From assembly GCA_947631995.1 (NCBI GenBank), contig CANRNT010000010.1:1-64000 (forward strand): a stretch of DNA of 64,000 nucleotides, written 5' to 3'. The notes below the pieces were generated by a model. The model searched no databases and was not told the DNA's origin. It worked only from the letters and a program-made list of their open reading frames with translations. Position numbers and translations under genes: made by a program. Positions 63,908-64,000 of this stretch are shown piece by piece. This DNA comes from an uncultured Clostridia bacterium (GTDB lineage: Bacteria > Bacillota > Clostridia > Oscillospirales > Ruminococcaceae). Within the stretch, counting starts at the first letter, position 1. Each line of letters begins with the position of its first letter.

Positions 63908-64000
63908 AGCTAAATCCGCTCCCTGCTTGTACGGACATATACATGACAGTAAACTTGAAGCAGAGCGGTGTAATGAATTACATCTGTTACTTAAAGCAAA
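63894..64000 (+). CDS. DUF1064-type phage protein, cut by window end
   Basis: An open frame beginning at TTG 63,894 (overlapping the previous gene) reads MNKYKAKSAPCLYGHIHD then SKLEAERCNELHLLL. The pattern NKYkAK..., DSK.EAER and EL.LL matches the DUF1064 family, nuclease-like proteins of Firmicutes phages. AAAGGA lies 12 bases upstream. Incomplete at the right edge. Confidence 0.62.
   Translation, partial: MNKYKAKSAPCLYGHIHDSKLEAERCNELHLLLKA

Overview
The window looks like chromosome of a low-to-mid GC Clostridia member of the Oscillospiraceae, most likely Ruminococcus. Reasons: an FMN riboswitch before an ECF riboflavin transporter, a SAM-I riboswitch before metK, class A RNase P RNA, GTP-type PEP carboxykinase, PPi-type phosphofructokinase, ThyX, and a cellobiose 2-epimerase that I recognise as close to the Ruminococcus albus enzyme, followed by a lipoprotein GH5 endoglucanase. 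No database search was run; all family calls are from motif recognition.

Layout. 1-4.5 kb (minus strand): a two-gene acyl-CoA dehydratase activase-type operon. 4.6-5.0 kb: rnpB. 5.3-9.9 kb: pepV, tyrA, pfp and a CDF cation transporter. 10-11.8 kb (minus): pckG. 12-16 kb: thyX plus three envelope genes (zinc-ribbon membrane protein, TPM-domain protein, CPBP-like membrane protein lacking the usual catalytic residues). 16.1-35.2 kb: a long housekeeping run, infC-rpmI-rplT with an attenuator leader and an AUU start, then trmH-like, dprA, topA, trmFO, plsX, rnc, radical SAM, smc, ftsY, rdgB, yhbY, nadD, yqeK, rsfS and leuS, many overlapping by a few bases. 35.4-39.2 kb: rpsU with a structured leader, an AP-endonuclease-like TIM barrel, aroQ, pepP, efp and a CD1247-type protein. 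39.3-40.2 kb: FMN riboswitch and ribU. 40.3-41.05 kb: gene-free and repeat-rich, with a MITE-like element. 41.1-42.9 kb (minus): metK under a SAM-I riboswitch, with a small co-directional gene. 43-51.4 kb: secA, DUF1015, cellobiose epimerase, GH5, CorC-type transporter, membrane protein. 51.6-54.9 kb: FtsX-type permease and ABC ATPase.

From about 55 kb the character changes: gene-poor sequence full of small repeats (55.0-57.0 kb), then an AT-rich integrated element that begins at the 3' half of a tRNA-Pro(CGG) gene (57,037-57,086) beside a tyrosine integrase and runs past the right edge. It carries an excisionase-like gene, small hypothetical genes, a YopX-family protein, two tandem paralogous single-pass membrane proteins, three tRNA genes (Leu-UAA, Pro-UGG, Gln-UUG), a guanylate-kinase-like fusion protein whose C-terminal domain recurs in the next gene, and the start of a DUF1064-type gene. 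YopX, DUF1064 and tRNA genes suggest a prophage or phage-like element. The least familiar biology is here and in the dispersed palindromic repeats.
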